Assembly: GCA_900553305.1 (NCBI GenBank)
Contig: USDI01000101.1
Location: forward strand, 1 to 7,581
Direction: 5' to 3'
Length of the DNA: 7,581 bases
Source: an uncultured Lachnospiraceae bacterium
GTDB lineage: Bacteria > Bacillota > Clostridia > Lachnospirales > Lachnospiraceae
Positions 1 to 6,091 of this stretch are shown here, piece after piece (position 1 is the first letter of the stretch; each line of letters starts with the position of its first letter). The translations under genes were made by a program, and so were the position numbers. The notes beneath the pieces were generated by a model. That model was not told the origin of the DNA. It saw only the letters and a program-made list of their open reading frames with translations, and ran no database searches.

Positions 1-189
1 ATTTCTTGCTGCTGCGTTAACATCAACCCGGCAGATTTTTACTGCTGTGTCTGCCCTCTGTACCTTTTCAACATACCGCATCATATTGGCGAACAACACT
101 CCAATAATTGCAACGGATAATATCCCGGATATCAACATCATAATGATAACTTTTTTGTATCCATAGTTTATTCTTTCCTTCAACTGCAT
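1..189 (-). CDS. Probable methyl-accepting chemotaxis protein, N-terminal part only
   Basis: This is an open frame of 63 codons that starts with ATG at 189 and runs off the window at base 1, so only the N-terminus is visible. An AGGA ribosome binding site lies at 194-197. The protein begins with a short basic stretch (MQLKERINYGYKK), then one hydrophobic segment at about residues 14-37. After that comes a polar helical stretch containing KICRVDVNAAARN (residues 51-63). A single N-terminal membrane anchor followed by a Cys-Arg-x-Asp-x-Asn-x-Ala-Ala-Arg type helix resembles the start of the extracellular four-helix-bundle sensor of clostridial chemoreceptors. These signal to CheA through a cytoplasmic domain, which would lie outside the window. 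The family call is from memory of the pattern and not from a signalling domain, so another membrane sensor is possible. A terminator separates it from ftsH, so it is probably not in the same operon. Confidence 0.6.
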   Translation of the reverse strand, partial: MQLKERINYGYKKVIIMMLISGILSVAIIGVLFANMMRYVEKVQRADTAVKICRVDVNAAARN

Positions 190-269
190 TTTTTCCTGTC
201 AATGTGGTTTTTTATGATTTATAAATTTTTCTGCTTTTGCACTTTACAGTGGCAGAGTTTTTATATGGT

Positions 270-301
270 AAAAAAGACAGTAAATAATTACTGTCCTTTT
301 T
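270..301 (-). terminator. Intrinsic terminator, possibly bidirectional
   Basis: A perfect 8-bp stem is formed by GACAGTAA (276-283) and TTACTGTC (288-295) around a 4-base loop. On the minus strand it is followed by six T residues (complement of 270-275). On the plus strand it is followed by CTTTTT (296-301), so it could act both ways. Since no gene approaches on the plus strand, its role is most likely to end the ftsH transcript, about 190 bases after the ftsH stop, or a short transcript starting near 364. Confidence 0.8.
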
Positions 302-370
302 AGAGAAGGTATTTCTTTCTTATGGGGTATAGCAAAAACTATATAATGTATTGGGGGGGTTACAAGTAGT

Positions 371-399
371 ATAATAGCATATGCCTATTTTTGCGTAAA
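371..399 (-). promoter_or_regulatory. Candidate extended -10 sigma-A promoter downstream of ftsH
   Basis: On the minus strand, TTTACG (394-399, four of six consensus bases) is followed by 17 bases and then TATTAT (371-376). The trinucleotide TGC directly before the -10 gives an extended -10 element. Predicted transcription would start near 364 and meet the terminator at 276-295 after roughly 90 bases. The spacer contains the palindrome GCATATGC (377-384), which could be an operator. In AT-rich DNA such matches occur by chance, so this is only moderate support. Confidence 0.4.
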
Positions 400-481
400 T
401 ACTCACGATTTACAAATATTACAAAAATCGTTTTAACTTTTTGTGCATTTTCACTAAATATATTTCATTGACAAATGTATC

Positions 482-2305
482 CTACTCCGTAACCGGTTTT
501 TCTCTGTTGTCAAACAATGCTTCGAATTCTTCTCTTCCAATCTTTTCCTTTTCAAGAAGAAGCTCTGCACACTTATTCAATACATCCATATGCTCTAAGA
601 TGATTTCCTTTGCCTTGCGGTAGCAGTCATCGACAATATCCTTGACTTCGGTATCGATCTTTCCTGAAATCAGTTCACTGTGGCTCTTGGCATGGGCAAG
701 GTCCTTACCGATAAAGACCTCATCATCATCATTTTCATAATTAATCACACCAAGCTTTTCAGACATACCGTAACGGGTTACCATATTTCTCGCCGTCTTG
801 GTTGCCTTCTGAATATCGTTGGAAGCACCCGTTGTAATATCATTGAACACAATTTCTTCTGCGATTCTTCCACCTAAAGAAACCATAATATCCTGCAGCA
901 TATGACTCTTCGTTAAGAACATTTCATCCTTTTCCGGAAGGGGCATTGTATAACCCGCTGCGCCAAGACCTGTCGGAATAATGGAAATCATATGAACCGG
1001 ATCCACATCCGGAAGCACATGGAACAGGATCGCATGACCTGCTTCATGGAATGCTGTAATTCTCTTTTCTTTATCCGAAATCACACGGCTCTTCTTTTCC
1101 ACACCAAGTCCGACCTTGATAAAGGCTTTCTCGATATCCTTCTGAATCACATAGGTACGGTTCTCCTTTGCGGCAACAATGGAAGCCTCGTTCAGGAGGT
1201 TTTCCAGATCTGCACCGGTAAATCCGGCTGTTGTCTGTGCAACCTTCTTTAAGTCCACATCTTCTGCAAGCGGCTTATTCTTGGCATGTACCCGGAGAAT
1301 TTCTTCCCTGCCTGCCACATCCGGACGATTCACGGTAATCTTACGGTCAAAACGTCCCGGACGAAGAATTGCCGGATCCAGAATATCAACACGGTTTGTT
1401 GCGGCAAGTACGATAATTCCCTCATTGACGCCAAATCCGTCCATTTCCACAAGGAGCTGGTTCAGTGTCTGCTCTCTTTCATCGTGGCCGCCGCCCATAC
1501 CGGTACCACGTCTTCTGGCAACCGCGTCAATTTCATCGATAAATACAATACAGGGTGCATGATGCTTGGCTTCTTCGAACAGATCCCTCACACGGGAAGC
1601 ACCTACACCTACGAACATTTCCACGAAATCCGAACCGGAAATACTAAAGAACGGTACTCCGGCTTCTCCTGCAATCGCTTTTGCAAGCAGGGTCTTACCT
1701 GTACCGGGCGCACCCTCTAAGAGAACACCCTTCGGGATTCTCGCCCCCACTTTCGTAAACTTGGCAGGATCCTTTAGGAATTCCACAATTTCCTCCAGTT
1801 CTTCCTTTTCTTCCTGAAGACCGGCAACATCTTTCAATGTTACAGTTCCGTCGCCCATGGAAAGTTTCGCACGACTCTTTCCGAAATTCATCATCTTGGC
1901 ATTGCTTCCGCCGTTCTGTCCGTTCATCATGGTAAAGAATACAATCAGCACAACAACTGCCACCAGCATCGGAAGAATACTTGTCAGGAACCAGTTTTCC
2001 TCCTGTACCTTTTCCACATTGGGATCTACGTTAAAGGAAATCAGAAACTGTTCGATTTCACTGACATCCGTAACATATAAGGTCTTTTCCAGACCGCTTT
2101 GCAATGTAACGGTCACTTCACCGGTAGGCGTCTGCCGGCTCGGCATAATGTCTGCACTGACTACCCGGCCTGCCTCCAGGTCCTCCATTAATTCTCCTCT
2201 TGTATATTCGATCCGGTTATTGTCCATAAAGCTTGGAATAATCAGCAATGCCAGTAAAACCAGCATCACAACGAAATATACACTTAATCCTCTACTTTTT
2301 CTCAC
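482..2305 (-). CDS. ftsH: ATP-dependent zinc metalloprotease FtsH
   Basis: FtsH is a hexameric, membrane-anchored AAA+ protease that extracts and degrades misfolded membrane proteins and unstable regulators. The 607-residue product has all family parts in order. It has a first membrane helix (about residues 8-24), an extracytoplasmic domain, a second helix (about 105-127), Walker A GAPGTGKT (198-205), and the pore-loop motif MFVGVGA (230-236). These are followed by Walker B IVFIDEID (253-260), the second region of homology ending RPGRFDR (315-321), the zinc site HEAGH (420-424) and the third zinc ligand Asp497 in GASNDIQKAT. Length and motifs indicate an active enzyme. The start codon is GTG, with AAAGGA at 2313-2318 seven bases upstream. 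It lies 49 bases after hpt, as in many Firmicutes. It may be co-transcribed with tilS-hpt and also have its own promoter. In B. subtilis FtsH is needed for efficient sporulation, which fits this neighbourhood. Confidence 0.98.
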   Translation of the reverse strand: MRKSRGLSVYFVVMLVLLALLIIPSFMDNNRIEYTRGELMEDLEAGRVVSADIMPSRQTPTGEVTVTLQSGLEKTLYVTDVSEIEQFLISFNVDPNVEKVQEENWFLTSILPMLVAVVVLIVFFTMMNGQNGGSNAKMMNFGKSRAKLSMGDGTVTLKDVAGLQEEKEELEEIVEFLKDPAKFTKVGARIPKGVLLEGAPGTGKTLLAKAIAGEAGVPFFSISGSDFVEMFVGVGASRVRDLFEEAKHHAPCIVFIDEIDAVARRRGTGMGGGHDEREQTLNQLLVEMDGFGVNEGIIVLAATNRVDILDPAILRPGRFDRKITVNRPDVAGREEILRVHAKNKPLAEDVDLKKVAQTTAGFTGADLENLLNEASIVAAKENRTYVIQKDIEKAFIKVGLGVEKKSRVISDKEKRITAFHEAGHAILFHVLPDVDPVHMISIIPTGLGAAGYTMPLPEKDEMFLTKSHMLQDIMVSLGGRIAEEIVFNDITTGASNDIQKATKTARNMVTRYGMSEKLGVINYENDDDEVFIGKDLAHAKSHSELISGKIDTEVKDIVDDCYRKAKEIILEHMDVLNKCAELLLEKEKIGREEFEALFDNREKPVTE

Positions 2306-2334
2306 ACTATTTTCCTTTCCAAAACGCTTTACTT

Positions 2335-2363
2335 CTTATATCAGTTCTGTATAATCAGTCGAA
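2335..2363 (-). promoter_or_regulatory. Candidate ftsH promoter with extended -10
   Basis: On the minus strand the hpt-ftsH gap contains TGATATAAG: TATAAG at 2335-2340 (five of six consensus bases) preceded by TGA, an extended -10 element. At the correct 17-base distance there is TTCGAC (2358-2363), a poor -35 (two of six). With the next base it reads TTCGACT, one mismatch from the reversed Spo0A box TTCGACA. Transcription would start near 2328, giving a leader of about 23 bases that keeps the ftsH ribosome binding site. The -35 region overlaps the end of hpt. Support is moderate for a promoter and weak for Spo0A binding. Confidence 0.4.
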
Positions 2364-2879
2364 CTCCACTACGCCAATGTAAGGCAGGTTACGGTATCTC
2401 TGATCATAGTCAAGACCATATCCCACAACAAATTCATCGGGAATCTCAAATCCTGTATAATCCACATGTACATCGGTGACTCTTCTCTCCGGCTTGTCTA
2501 ACAGGGTACACAGACGAAGGCTTGCAGGTCCTCTGTCCCTTAACATTTCAAGCAGATAGCTTAACGTACGTCCGGAATCCACAATATCCTCAATAACAAG
2601 GACATCCTTCCCCTTCAGGGGCTCATCAAGATCCTTTACAATTCGTACAACACCGCTTGACTTTGTTTCACTTCCGTAGCTGGAAACGGACATAAAGTCC
2701 AAAGATACCGGTACGGTAATTCTCTTGGCAAGCTCACACATAAAAAAGCTTCCGCCCTTTAAGACACATACCAGATGAACACTCCTGCCGGCATAATCCC
2801 TGCTGATCTGTTCTCCAATCTCCTTAATTTTTGCATCTACTTCTTCCTCTGATAAAAGTACCCTAACTCTTTCAGCCAT
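2355..2879 (-). CDS. hpt: Hypoxanthine-guanine phosphoribosyltransferase
   Basis: This cytoplasmic purine-salvage enzyme joins hypoxanthine or guanine to PRPP to give IMP or GMP. The 174-residue product carries the LKG loop (40-42), a flexible-loop SYG (67-69), and the PRPP-binding signature VLVIEDIVDSGRT (93-105) with its acidic pair Glu97-Asp98. It also carries the C-terminal YGLDYDQRYRNLPYIG segment typical of bacterial HPRT. The frame is open to an ATG at 2912, but that start has no ribosome binding site. The ATG at 2879 has AAAGGAG (2888-2894) eight bases upstream and gives the usual family N-terminus, so it was chosen. It begins 44 bases after the tilS stop. In B. subtilis tilS and hprT are also adjacent and both essential, and their proteins have been reported to regulate ftsH there, so the order tilS-hpt-ftsH may be functional. 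Confidence 0.96.
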   Translation of the reverse strand: MAERVRVLLSEEEVDAKIKEIGEQISRDYAGRSVHLVCVLKGGSFFMCELAKRITVPVSLDFMSVSSYGSETKSSGVVRIVKDLDEPLKGKDVLVIEDIVDSGRTLSYLLEMLRDRGPASLRLCTLLDKPERRVTDVHVDYTGFEIPDEFVVGYGLDYDQRYRNLPYIGVVEFD

Positions 2880-2923
2880 ATCTATGACTCCTTTCTCTAA
2901 TGGTGTTACCATTTACTATTCTA

Positions 2924-4330
2924 TTAGTTCTGCTCCCGTGACAGAACCCTCACCTGCAAAACACGCTCTGTACGTTCCGTAATCTTAAAAAACTCACTGA
3001 TCCGCAGCCCCGGAACCCATACCACATGGTGATCCATGGCAAGAACATACAGGGAATTTCTGTTTTCTTTGGGGATTTTCTGATCTACAAAGTAGTCCTG
3101 CAGGGATTTGCGTCCCATCTGTTGATTAATCGTTAAATAATCCCCAGCCTGTCTTGGTCTGAGGAATAAAGTCTTTGTTATTCTATCATAATCAAACCAT
3201 TTCGTATATGTTTTTTGAGGAATAATTTGAGATTTTTCATAGGAAAATGTCCGGAATTCCACTCTTCCAAGCATAGGGACATCCATAACTGAGGGAATTT
3301 TAACCGGCAGCTCCGGTAATTCCGTATATTTTTCCTGTGAAATTCCTCTTTCCTCTTCCCTCTTTTCTATTTTTACCCATTCATACTGTTTATAGACATG
3401 AACCTGATAAGGAAGCATACATTCCTTACTGCCCGTCCCCTGTAAAAGCTTATCAATACTCTGGATATGCGCTTCCGTAATATCCTTTTTCTGCCCTGCA
3501 ATTTCACACACGGCATAAAAAAGGATCCTCTTCCGGATAAATGGATCTTCTTTCTGTAGCAGGGAAAGCTTCACCGAAACTGCGTTCGGATGCTCCGTAA
3601 AAACACAGCACCGCTCCACAGCCTCCAGTGTCTGTCTCATTACATACTCATCGGCTTCCTGCAGCTGTTTTGCCGCACGATTCATATTGGCCGTGGCTCC
3701 GTGCACAATTTCTTTCTCTGCATAAGACAGAATATGATGCCTGATCCGGTTTCTCGTATAGTCGTCTCCCAGGTTTGTTGCATCCGTACAAAAGGGAATC
3801 TCCTGCTCCTGTAACCACTGTTCGATTTCCTTCCGTTCAAGAAAAAGAAGCGGACGGATGATTTCTCCCTGTACCGGACGGATGCCGCATACTCCGGCAA
3901 GACCGGTTCCCCGGAACAGATGAAACAGCATCGTTTCCGCACGGTCATTGCTGTTATGCGCTACCGCAATCCTGCCCTTCCGTTCACCAAGAATCTGCCG
4001 GAAGGCTTCATAGCGGATCTTTCGTCCCATCTCTTCAGCAGACAGCTTTTCCCGCTTCGCCTGTGTCTCCACGTCTGCACAGATCAGATGAAAAGGAATC
4101 TGCCGTTCTTCGCACAGCTTCCGGACAAATTCCGCATCCTCTCCTGCTTCCGCGCGGATGCCATGATTAATATGAACTGCTTCTATCGTTATGGAAAGCT
4201 TCGCTGCCAGTTTTTCCAACACAAGAAGGAGGCAGACCGAATCCGCGCCCCCTGAAACACCTGCAATCACCACATCACCCGGCTCCACCATATGATATTG
4301 TGTCATATATTGCCAAACTTCTTCAACCAT
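2924..4330 (-). CDS. tilS: tRNA(Ile)-lysidine synthetase TilS
   Basis: TilS attaches lysine to C34 of the CAU-anticodon isoleucine tRNA using ATP. This makes the tRNA read AUA and accept isoleucine. The 468-residue product shows the N-type ATP pyrophosphatase P-loop SGGADS (26-31), the VHINHGIR motif (52-59), AHNSNDRAETML (124-135), and TDATN followed by YTRNRIRHHIL (182-201). The C-terminal TilS domain, about 387-466, includes RKSLQDYF and the VWVPGLRISEFF stretch. In the DR of AHNSNDRAET many homologues have DQ, a mild variation. Length is normal. Start choice rests on the family N-terminus, because no Shine-Dalgarno site precedes the ATG at 4330. Instead, a perfect hairpin (4329-4348) reaches into the start codon. 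A later ATG at 4306 is possible but leaves a shorter N-terminus. The gene follows spoIIE by 52 bases. Confidence 0.95.
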   Translation of the reverse strand: MVEEVWQYMTQYHMVEPGDVVIAGVSGGADSVCLLLVLEKLAAKLSITIEAVHINHGIRAEAGEDAEFVRKLCEERQIPFHLICADVETQAKREKLSAEEMGRKIRYEAFRQILGERKGRIAVAHNSNDRAETMLFHLFRGTGLAGVCGIRPVQGEIIRPLLFLERKEIEQWLQEQEIPFCTDATNLGDDYTRNRIRHHILSYAEKEIVHGATANMNRAAKQLQEADEYVMRQTLEAVERCCVFTEHPNAVSVKLSLLQKEDPFIRKRILFYAVCEIAGQKKDITEAHIQSIDKLLQGTGSKECMLPYQVHVYKQYEWVKIEKREEERGISQEKYTELPELPVKIPSVMDVPMLGRVEFRTFSYEKSQIIPQKTYTKWFDYDRITKTLFLRPRQAGDYLTINQQMGRKSLQDYFVDQKIPKENRNSLYVLAMDHHVVWVPGLRISEFFKITERTERVLQVRVLSREQN

Positions 4331-4348
4331 ACATTAAATATAATGTAT
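4329..4348 (-). promoter_or_regulatory. Hairpin at the tilS translation start
   Basis: An 8-bp perfect inverted repeat, TAATGTAT (4341-4348 on the plus strand) with ATACATTA (4329-4336), leaves a 4-base loop. The first two bases of the tilS ATG are inside the stem, and the whole place where a ribosome binding site should be is the hairpin itself. No AGGAGG-like sequence exists in the 52-base gap. The stem is AT-rich with a single G-C pair, so its strength in the cell is uncertain. Confidence 0.5.
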
Positions 4349-4382
4349 TTCGCAGGAAATGGAAAGCTTTTTGTCACACAGA

Positions 4383-5606
4383 TTACGATACCCGGTCATC
4401 TTCATTCCTCTCCCAGATGCCGATCACCATAACGGTCATATCATCACGGATATGTCCTCTGGACTGCTGGATGCAGTATCGCAAAATGGTATTCGCCATC
4501 TCTCCCGGATTTTCCACCGTAAGGCTTCCTATAAATTCCGACAGCATATCCTCTCCGATTCCCTGTGACAGTGCATCAAGTACCCCGTCTGAAATCATAA
4601 TAATATAATCTCCATCCATCAGGGTGCGTCCAATGCTTTCCACATCCGGCTTCTGAAAAATGCCAAGCGGCAGGTTTCCGGAAGAAATCCGTTCCACCAG
4701 ATGCTGCCTCTTGATATAGGAACTGGAGCTTCCCACCTTCACGAAATGGCATTCTCCACTGTACAGATCGAAGCTGCACACATCAAGCGTTGACATATTG
4801 CTCTGCTCTCCACCGGAAAGCAGGGTGCTGTTAATCATCTGAATTGCCATTTCCATCCGGAAGCCTGCCTCTAAAAAACGCTGCACCAACTCCACCACCA
4901 TTGTACTGTCTGCACAGGCTTTGTCCCCCGAGCCCATTCCATCCGATAATACCGCCGTAAGATTTCCTGTTTCCATTTCGAAAAAGCTGTAATTATCCCC
5001 GGAAATCTGTTCCGTTTCCTTTACGGCCTTGGCTACTCCCGTCAGGGTATGAAATTTCGATTCCTCCACATAATACAGGGTTTCAAAACCCTCCGATAAA
5101 AAGAACCTGTTGTCCTGCCTGCTGCTTAGATGTGTTCCCAGAAGGACAGACAACAGATCTCCAACCTCGTCCGAGGAAAGCGGATTTTTACCTTTGCTTT
5201 TCAATGTTACCGATATTTCTGTACGCCCGTTTTCATTCTCAATCAGATACAGATTCTTTAACTGTAATTCCATTTCCTTAAATGCATGGGCGATCTGCTT
5301 GAACCGCCTGCTGCTCATGGGCACACATCTCCGGTTCTCTTTGGCAAGCTCCATCATAATCTTGGACATTTCCCGTAGCTGATCCACCATCAGGCTTTTA
5401 TTCTCCGAAAGCTTCTTCTGCCAGAGAATATCTCTTCTGTCTATGGCCTCCCTGCACGCTTTATCGCTTGGTTCCTCATTTCCACTGTCTTCCAGATTTA
5501 AAGCCAGTTCGCGAATCGAATCTGCGTAGGTCATCAATTTTCTCTTCCCGTAATCCGGCAAAATACTTGCGAAAGATTCTTTATCCATATCCGGTTGTCT
5601 TTTCAT
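4383..5606 (-). CDS. spoIIE: SpoIIE-type PP2C serine phosphatase, short form without membrane domain
   Basis: SpoIIE dephosphorylates the anti-anti-sigma factor SpoIIAA-P, freeing sigma-F in the forespore; in B. subtilis it also binds FtsZ at the polar septum. The 407-residue product has a mainly helical region to about 120, including DQLREMSKIMMELAKE (75-90), and a PP2C domain at about 190-400. Likely metal-binding aspartates are in SGDNYSF (202-208), LSDGMGSG (220-227), SDGVLDAL (339-346) and RDDMTV (387-392). The stretch STLDVCSFDLYSGECHFVKVGSSSS (272-296) is characteristic of SpoIIE rather than RsbU. Known SpoIIE proteins are about 800 residues with about ten N-terminal membrane helices. 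Those are absent here, together with the first part of the central domain. This is not a frameshift: AAGGGG (5616-5621) marks the ATG, in-frame stops TGA and TAG lie just upstream, and a terminator and promoter fill the gap. Position before tilS supports orthology to spoIIE. Confidence 0.9.
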   Translation of the reverse strand: MKRQPDMDKESFASILPDYGKRKLMTYADSIRELALNLEDSGNEEPSDKACREAIDRRDILWQKKLSENKSLMVDQLREMSKIMMELAKENRRCVPMSSRRFKQIAHAFKEMELQLKNLYLIENENGRTEISVTLKSKGKNPLSSDEVGDLLSVLLGTHLSSRQDNRFFLSEGFETLYYVEESKFHTLTGVAKAVKETEQISGDNYSFFEMETGNLTAVLSDGMGSGDKACADSTMVVELVQRFLEAGFRMEMAIQMINSTLLSGGEQSNMSTLDVCSFDLYSGECHFVKVGSSSSYIKRQHLVERISSGNLPLGIFQKPDVESIGRTLMDGDYIIMISDGVLDALSQGIGEDMLSEFIGSLTVENPGEMANTILRYCIQQSRGHIRDDMTVMVIGIWERNEDDRVS

Positions 5607-5672
5607 ATCCGTTCACCCCTTCTATTCAGCAATGTCCTGATGGATACACACATCTATGGCATCGTAAAGAAC

Positions 5673-5706
5673 ATTATACACAGGGGCTTCGGTATATTTT
5701 GTCGTA
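5673..5706 (-). promoter_or_regulatory. Spo0A-type sigma-A promoter of spoIIE, with 0A box
   Basis: On the minus strand a perfect -10, TATAAT (5673-5678), has no -35 at 17 bases (CAAAAT, one of six). At 21 bases lies ACGACA (5700-5705, four of six). The plus strand over that site reads TTTGTCGTA (5698-5706), eight of nine with the Spo0A box consensus TTTGTCGAA. In B. subtilis the Spo0A-activated promoters of spoIIG and spoIIE have this same design of over-long spacing with 0A boxes at or near the -35. Transcription would start near 5666, giving a leader of about 60 bases. I found only one good box; a second one 10 bases away is not evident. Confidence 0.65.
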
Positions 5707-5720
5707 TTTAGGTAATAAAG

Positions 5721-5762
5721 AAAAAAATTGACCATTCATATCCAATCGGATACAAATGGTCA
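5721..5762 (-). terminator. Intrinsic terminator of the yabP-yabQ-divIC operon
   Basis: Starting one base after the divIC stop, TGACCATT pairs with AATGGTCA (5755-5762 with 5729-5736). A 2-base internal mismatch and a second 5-bp stem TATCC/GGATA (5739-5743 with 5748-5752) close on a 4-base loop. On the minus strand the hairpin is followed by ATTTTTTTC (seven T residues, complement of 5721-5727). There is no T tract in the plus direction, so it works on the minus strand and isolates spoIIE from the operon before it. Confidence 0.9.
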
Positions 5763-5763
5763 T

Positions 5764-6069
5764 CTAATTCTCATCTTTAAACAGGATCTCTCCTTCATAT
5801 ACAAGTCCGAGCTTATCACGGGCCACTTCCTCAATGTACTTCTTGGTCTGTGTGTAAGTCTCGTACTCTTTAATCTCTTCTGCGCGCTGTTCCTCCTGCT
5901 CAATCTGAAGGGCAAGCTCCTCTTCCCGCTTCGCATAGTAGGCTTTCTTCTCCCGAAGCTCAATACTCTTGATTCCTACTACAACCAGCATCATCAGAAG
6001 CACCAGCGTCACCAGAAATATTCCTGTTTTATTTTGTCGTCGTTTTTTATATGCAGCTCTTCTGGCCAT
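5764..6069 (-). CDS. divIC: Septum formation initiator DivIC (FtsB family)
   Basis: DivIC is a bitopic divisome protein that works with FtsL and DivIB to activate septal peptidoglycan synthesis. The 101-residue product has a basic cytoplasmic N-terminus (MARRAAYKKRRQNK), one membrane helix (about residues 16-34), and a charged Glu-rich coiled coil (about 36-75). It ends with the family box KKYIEEVARDKLGLVYEGEILF (about 72-93), which resembles the VARDKLGLVKPGE type seen across Firmicutes. The frame is open to an ATG at 6090. The ATG at 6069 has GGAG (6077-6080) seven bases upstream and the usual family start, so it was chosen. It begins 22 bases after the yabQ stop and ends at a strong terminator, so it is the last gene of the yabP operon. 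Because division is needed in growth, some transcript must also come from upstream vegetative promoters, perhaps from hup/rqcP. Confidence 0.93.
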   Translation of the reverse strand: MARRAAYKKRRQNKTGIFLVTLVLLMMLVVVGIKSIELREKKAYYAKREEELALQIEQEEQRAEEIKEYETYTQTKKYIEEVARDKLGLVYEGEILFKDEN

Positions 6070-6091
6070 TTTACTTCTCCGTGTACACAAA

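Larger units (their letters stand above)
190..481. other. Intergenic spacer between ftsH and the chemoreceptor gene
   Basis: This 292-base AT-rich spacer holds no convincing coding frame. Going in the direction of transcription it contains two overlapping, mutually exclusive inverted repeats (405-411 with 425-431, and 395-400 with 408-413). Next come a candidate promoter (371-399), a run of seven C residues on the minus strand (353-359), a small hairpin (328-332 with 339-343) and an intrinsic terminator (276-295). Between that terminator and the chemoreceptor start, 190-269, I see only a weak sigma-A-like match and no clear flagellar sigma-28 motif. Confidence 0.6.

Noticed and set aside
190..269. 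Flagellar sigma-28 promoter for the chemoreceptor
   Set aside because: A TAAAG occurs on the minus strand, but no GCCGATAA-like -10 follows at the required distance.
342..347. TATAAT on the plus strand in the ftsH-chemoreceptor spacer
   Set aside because: There is no -35 at 16-18 bases (CTTATG at 17), and no plus-strand gene lies downstream before the antisense of ftsH.
190..400. Cyclic di-GMP or other riboswitch upstream of the chemoreceptor
   Set aside because: Chemoreceptor genes in clostridia often have such leaders, but I could not find the conserved GEMM core or any other riboswitch core I know in this spacer.
468..473. TTGACA on the plus strand just past the ftsH stop
   Set aside because: No -10 follows at 16-18 bases, and the only downstream sequence is antisense to ftsH.
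1179..2354. Several plus-strand open frames of 80-165 codons opposite ftsH
   Set aside because: They lie antisense to a complete, motif-rich FtsH, show Ser/Thr/Arg-rich low-information translations, and lack ribosome binding sites. They are shadows.
2880..2912. N-terminal extension of Hpt by 11 residues
   Set aside because: The start at 2912 has no ribosome binding site, and the strong AAAGGAG of the 2879 start lies inside the extension.
3682..3948. Minus-strand open frame of 88 codons inside tilS
   Set aside because: It is out of frame within a well-conserved part of TilS, with no family resemblance and no start signal.
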